A stretch of 22,527 bases of DNA, from the NCBI GenBank assembly GCA_041674865.1, contig JBAYUX010000018.1, positions 1 through 22,527 of the forward strand. The letters run 5' to 3'. Below are positions 22,240 through 22,527 of the stretch, one piece after another; position 1 is the stretch's first letter; the number at the start of each line of letters is the position of its first letter. The position numbers and the translations under genes are program-made. The notes beneath the pieces are model-generated. The model was not told the origin of the DNA and made no database searches. It saw only the letters and a program-made list of their open reading frames with translations. The DNA is from CALREA01 sp041674865. Its GTDB lineage: Bacteria > Patescibacteriota > Gracilibacteria > UBA1369 > UBA12463.

Positions 22240-22268
22240 ATTATACCATTTTTTTCGGCTTTTAACAA
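22240..22268 (-). promoter_or_regulatory. Strong promoter, probably giving a leaderless mRNA
   Basis: TTGTTA (22268-22263), a 17-base spacer and an extended -10, TGG before TATAAT (22245-22240), lie on the minus strand. The expected start, about seven to eight bases on, falls on the A of the ATG at 22232. Confidence 0.75.
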
Positions 22269-22289
22269 CTGGTGCCTAATTGTTCCGCT

Positions 22290-22527
22290 TTAGTTAAATA
22301 GTGATGGATTCTGCCTCACGACTTCACTGGCAATCGTATCAGCATCCCACTGGTACCAATCTTGTTTCAATGAGTGCGTGCCCCCAATCTGCGCTATGCC
22401 TGGCTTTGTGTATCCTGTTAAAAGAATTTTATCTGATGGCACGGTGTCCATATCAAGCATATGTCTCGTATAGGTTCGAAGGTGAAAATACTGCCCATTC
22501 GAAAGCTCAAAGAATGCATGAACATCA
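22290..22527 (-). CDS. Unknown protein, C-terminal 78 residues only
   Basis: A minus-strand frame is open from the right edge to the TAA at 22292-22290. It reads DVHAFFELSNGQYFHLR at its visible start and ends VVRQNPSLFN. The fragment is soluble, with several aromatic residues (QDWYQWDADTI), and shows no signal or membrane segment. I do not recognise a family from this fragment. The rest of the gene lies beyond the window. Confidence 0.65.
   Translation of the reverse strand, partial: DVHAFFELSNGQYFHLRTYTRHMLDMDTVPSDKILLTGYTKPGIAQIGGTHSLKQDWYQWDADTIASEVVRQNPSLFN

Overview
The window reads as an ordinary, gene-dense stretch of chromosome from a small-genome bacterium, most probably a member of the Candidate Phyla Radiation (Patescibacteria). 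This placement is inferred from gene content and style: a TraD-like type IV coupling ATPase joined to an LCP ligase, a MurC with an unusual central motif, a DUF1761-type membrane protein, and many short lineage-restricted proteins. Start codons almost never carry a Shine-Dalgarno motif. TGA is used as a normal stop (for example at 3844, 5345 and 14117), so the UGA=Gly recoding of Gracilibacteria/Absconditabacteria is not in use. No phage, insertion sequence, CRISPR array or intergenic gap over 300 bases was seen.

Layout. Positions 1-1275 (minus) hold most of murJ, cut by the left edge. A short divergent promoter region follows. Then come plus-strand genes: a nucleotide-transporter-like membrane protein fused to HEAT repeats, a STAS anti-anti-sigma-like protein, a HAMP-PP2C phosphatase, queA, a large secreted Ig/FN3 surface protein, yggT and cysS. 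A small unknown gene (minus) and murC (minus) come next; murC is divergent from an ftsB/divIC-like gene (plus). Two CAT-anticodon tRNA genes (minus; initiator fMet, then elongator Met or Ile2) follow behind a good sigma70-type promoter. An LCP ligase gene overlaps the end of a 950-residue TraD-like ATPase gene (both minus). The rest is minus-strand: DUF1761, three small unknowns, an RlmL-type rRNA methyltransferase, a Nudix hydrolase, an AEC-family transporter, a Rossmann/methyltransferase-like protein, and the C-terminal end of an unknown gene at the right edge.

How the genes work together. A cell-envelope theme recurs: lipid II flipping (murJ), UDP-MurNAc-Ala synthesis (murC), septum assembly (ftsB-like), glycan attachment to the wall (LCP) and a wall/membrane-anchored surface protein. 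A second theme is translation: queA, cysS, rlmL and two tRNAs. The most unusual unit is the transporter-HEAT/STAS/PP2C operon, a partner-switching signalling set with no anti-sigma kinase in view whose output may be the transporter itself. The second notable point is promoter placement: several consensus-like -10 boxes lie only 6-10 bases from a start codon, which predicts leaderless or nearly leaderless mRNAs.
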